Below, piece after piece: positions 5,459 to 6,065 of a stretch of DNA of 6,065 bases. This DNA is from a bacterium (lineage in GTDB: Bacteria; Bacillota_I; Bacilli_A; RFN20; CAG-826). The position numbers and the translations under genes are program-made. The stretch covers positions 1-6,065 of the forward strand of contig JAHZFY010000068.1 of NCBI GenBank assembly GCA_019421105.1, given 5' to 3'. The notes beneath the pieces are model-generated. The model worked only from the letters and a program-made list of their open reading frames with translations, did no database searches and was not told the origin of the DNA. Every line of letters begins with the position of its first letter. Position 1 is the stretch's first letter.

Positions 5459-6065
5459 GAATAATAATCCTTATTGTTGTTCCGACATTCTTTTTAGATG
5501 TAATTTTGAATTTAAAAGAGTCTTTATATTCTAATTTTAATCTTTCCTTTACATTTTTAATACCAAAGCCGTTAGGTGAATTCATCTCTTTATTTTTGCT
5601 TATTTTTGTAACGTTAAAACCAATGCCATTATCTTTTATGACAAATTCAATATAATCATTGTCTTTTTCTTTGGCTGAAACTAAAATTTCTCCAACTTTC
5701 ATTTTGTCATAATCATAATTGAAAGCATATTTAATAGCGTTTTCTACAAATGGTTGAAGAATTAACTTTAAAGTCATGTTGTCCTGAATTTTTTCATCGC
5801 AAAATGTTGTATACGTGAATAAATCTGGATATCTTTGAAGTTGAATTGCTAAAAAATAATGAATGATATCAATTTCTTCTTTAATGGTTATATATTTTTC
5901 ACCTTTGTGCAATGATAAACGATAAAATTTGGCCAAATTTATCGTAAATTCCTCGATATTTTTTTGTTTATTTAATTTAGCCATCCATGCAATTGTATCT
6001 AAAACATTGTATAAAAAATGAGGATTAATTTGAGTTTGAAGACTATCTAATTCTAATTTTCTTTG
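5436..6065 (-). CDS. Catalytic (C-terminal) half of a YesM-type histidine kinase, 5' end beyond window
   Basis: The frame is open from the right edge and encodes 209 residues before the TAG at 5438-5436. It begins in the signalling helix with QRKLELDSLQTQINPHFLYN. The phosphoacceptor His is residue 16 of the fragment (codon 6020-6018), in the NPHFLYN box of the His_kinase (PF06580) family. The N-box LQPFVENAIKYAF is at about 103-115, DNGIGF at 145-150, GFGIKNVKERL at 166-176 and GTT at 195-197, so the ATP-binding domain looks complete. An internal ATG at 5984 is not a real start because it lies after the phosphoacceptor. Such kinases pair with AraC-type (YesN-like) response regulators that control sugar uptake; none is visible here. 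HAMP, membrane segments and any sensor must lie to the right of the window, if present. The gene runs against the sensor half and ends inside it. Confidence 0.92.
   Translation of the reverse strand, partial: QRKLELDSLQTQINPHFLYNVLDTIAWMAKLNKQKNIEEFTINLAKFYRLSLHKGEKYITIKEEIDIIHYFLAIQLQRYPDLFTYTTFCDEKIQDNMTLKLILQPFVENAIKYAFNYDYDKMKVGEILVSAKEKDNDYIEFVIKDNGIGFNVTKISKNKEMNSPNGFGIKNVKERLKLEYKDSFKFKITSKKNVGTTIRIIIPKNRPSS

Noticed and set aside
5458..5470. GGAATAATAATCC as an inverted repeat or terminator stem
   Set aside because: Only three base pairs match at the ends, the rest is mismatched, and it encodes the conserved end of the ATPase domain on the minus strand.
5436..5984. Kinase module as a free-standing 182-residue ATPase starting at 5984
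   Set aside because: The same frame continues to the window edge and contains the conserved phosphoacceptor box NPHFLYN, so the ATG at 5984 is an internal methionine.
1..6065. CRISPR arrays, tRNA or rRNA genes, insertion sequences
   Set aside because: No regularly spaced repeats, no cloverleaf-like or rRNA-like stretches, and no transposase coding or terminal inverted repeats were seen.
1..6065. TGA-as-tryptophan code (Mycoplasma type)
   Set aside because: All tryptophans in the conserved proteins are TGG, and no conserved frame needs TGA read through.

Overview
The window is AT-rich and densely coded, with the standard genetic code: tryptophan is TGG throughout, stops are TAA or TAG, and no long frame reads through TGA. 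The gene types suggest a low-GC Gram-positive bacterium of the Bacilli/Erysipelotrichia/Mollicutes-like range. They are a CUT1 sugar ABC importer with no ATPase of its own, a GH65 sugar phosphorylase or hydrolase, and a YesM-type histidine kinase. The exact taxon cannot be read from this sequence.

Positions 1-4388 hold one minus-strand operon, transcribed right to left: extracellular sugar-binding protein (4388-2964), first permease (2971-2039), second permease (2037-1132) and a GH65 enzyme (1130 to beyond the left edge). The genes overlap or sit one base apart, so they are very likely co-transcribed and translationally coupled. The likely pathway is capture of a di- or oligosaccharide outside the cell, import, and cytoplasmic cleavage by the GH65 enzyme. 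No ATPase gene is present, so a shared MsmX-type ATPase is presumably encoded elsewhere. A good -10 and a moderate -35 lie just upstream of the binding-protein gene. A perfect 16-bp AT palindrome overlaps the -10.

Positions 4389-4507 are a divergent intergenic region. To its right, on the plus strand, is the sensor half of a YesM-type kinase (4508-5458): TM1, extracytoplasmic domain, TM2 and the first residues of a HAMP domain, then a stop. The catalytic half of a YesM-type kinase (phosphoacceptor His, N-box, G-boxes) lies tail-to-tail on the opposite strand (5436-6065, open at the right edge). The two frames overlap by 23 bp. Each half carries what the other lacks, and they meet at the HAMP boundary in opposite orientations. 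This is the most notable signal in the window. It fits an inversion inside a sensor kinase gene, possibly a reversible switch that joins one kinase module to alternative sensors. It also fits a dead rearrangement or a fold-back assembly or amplification chimera. The sequence to the right of the window would decide between these.
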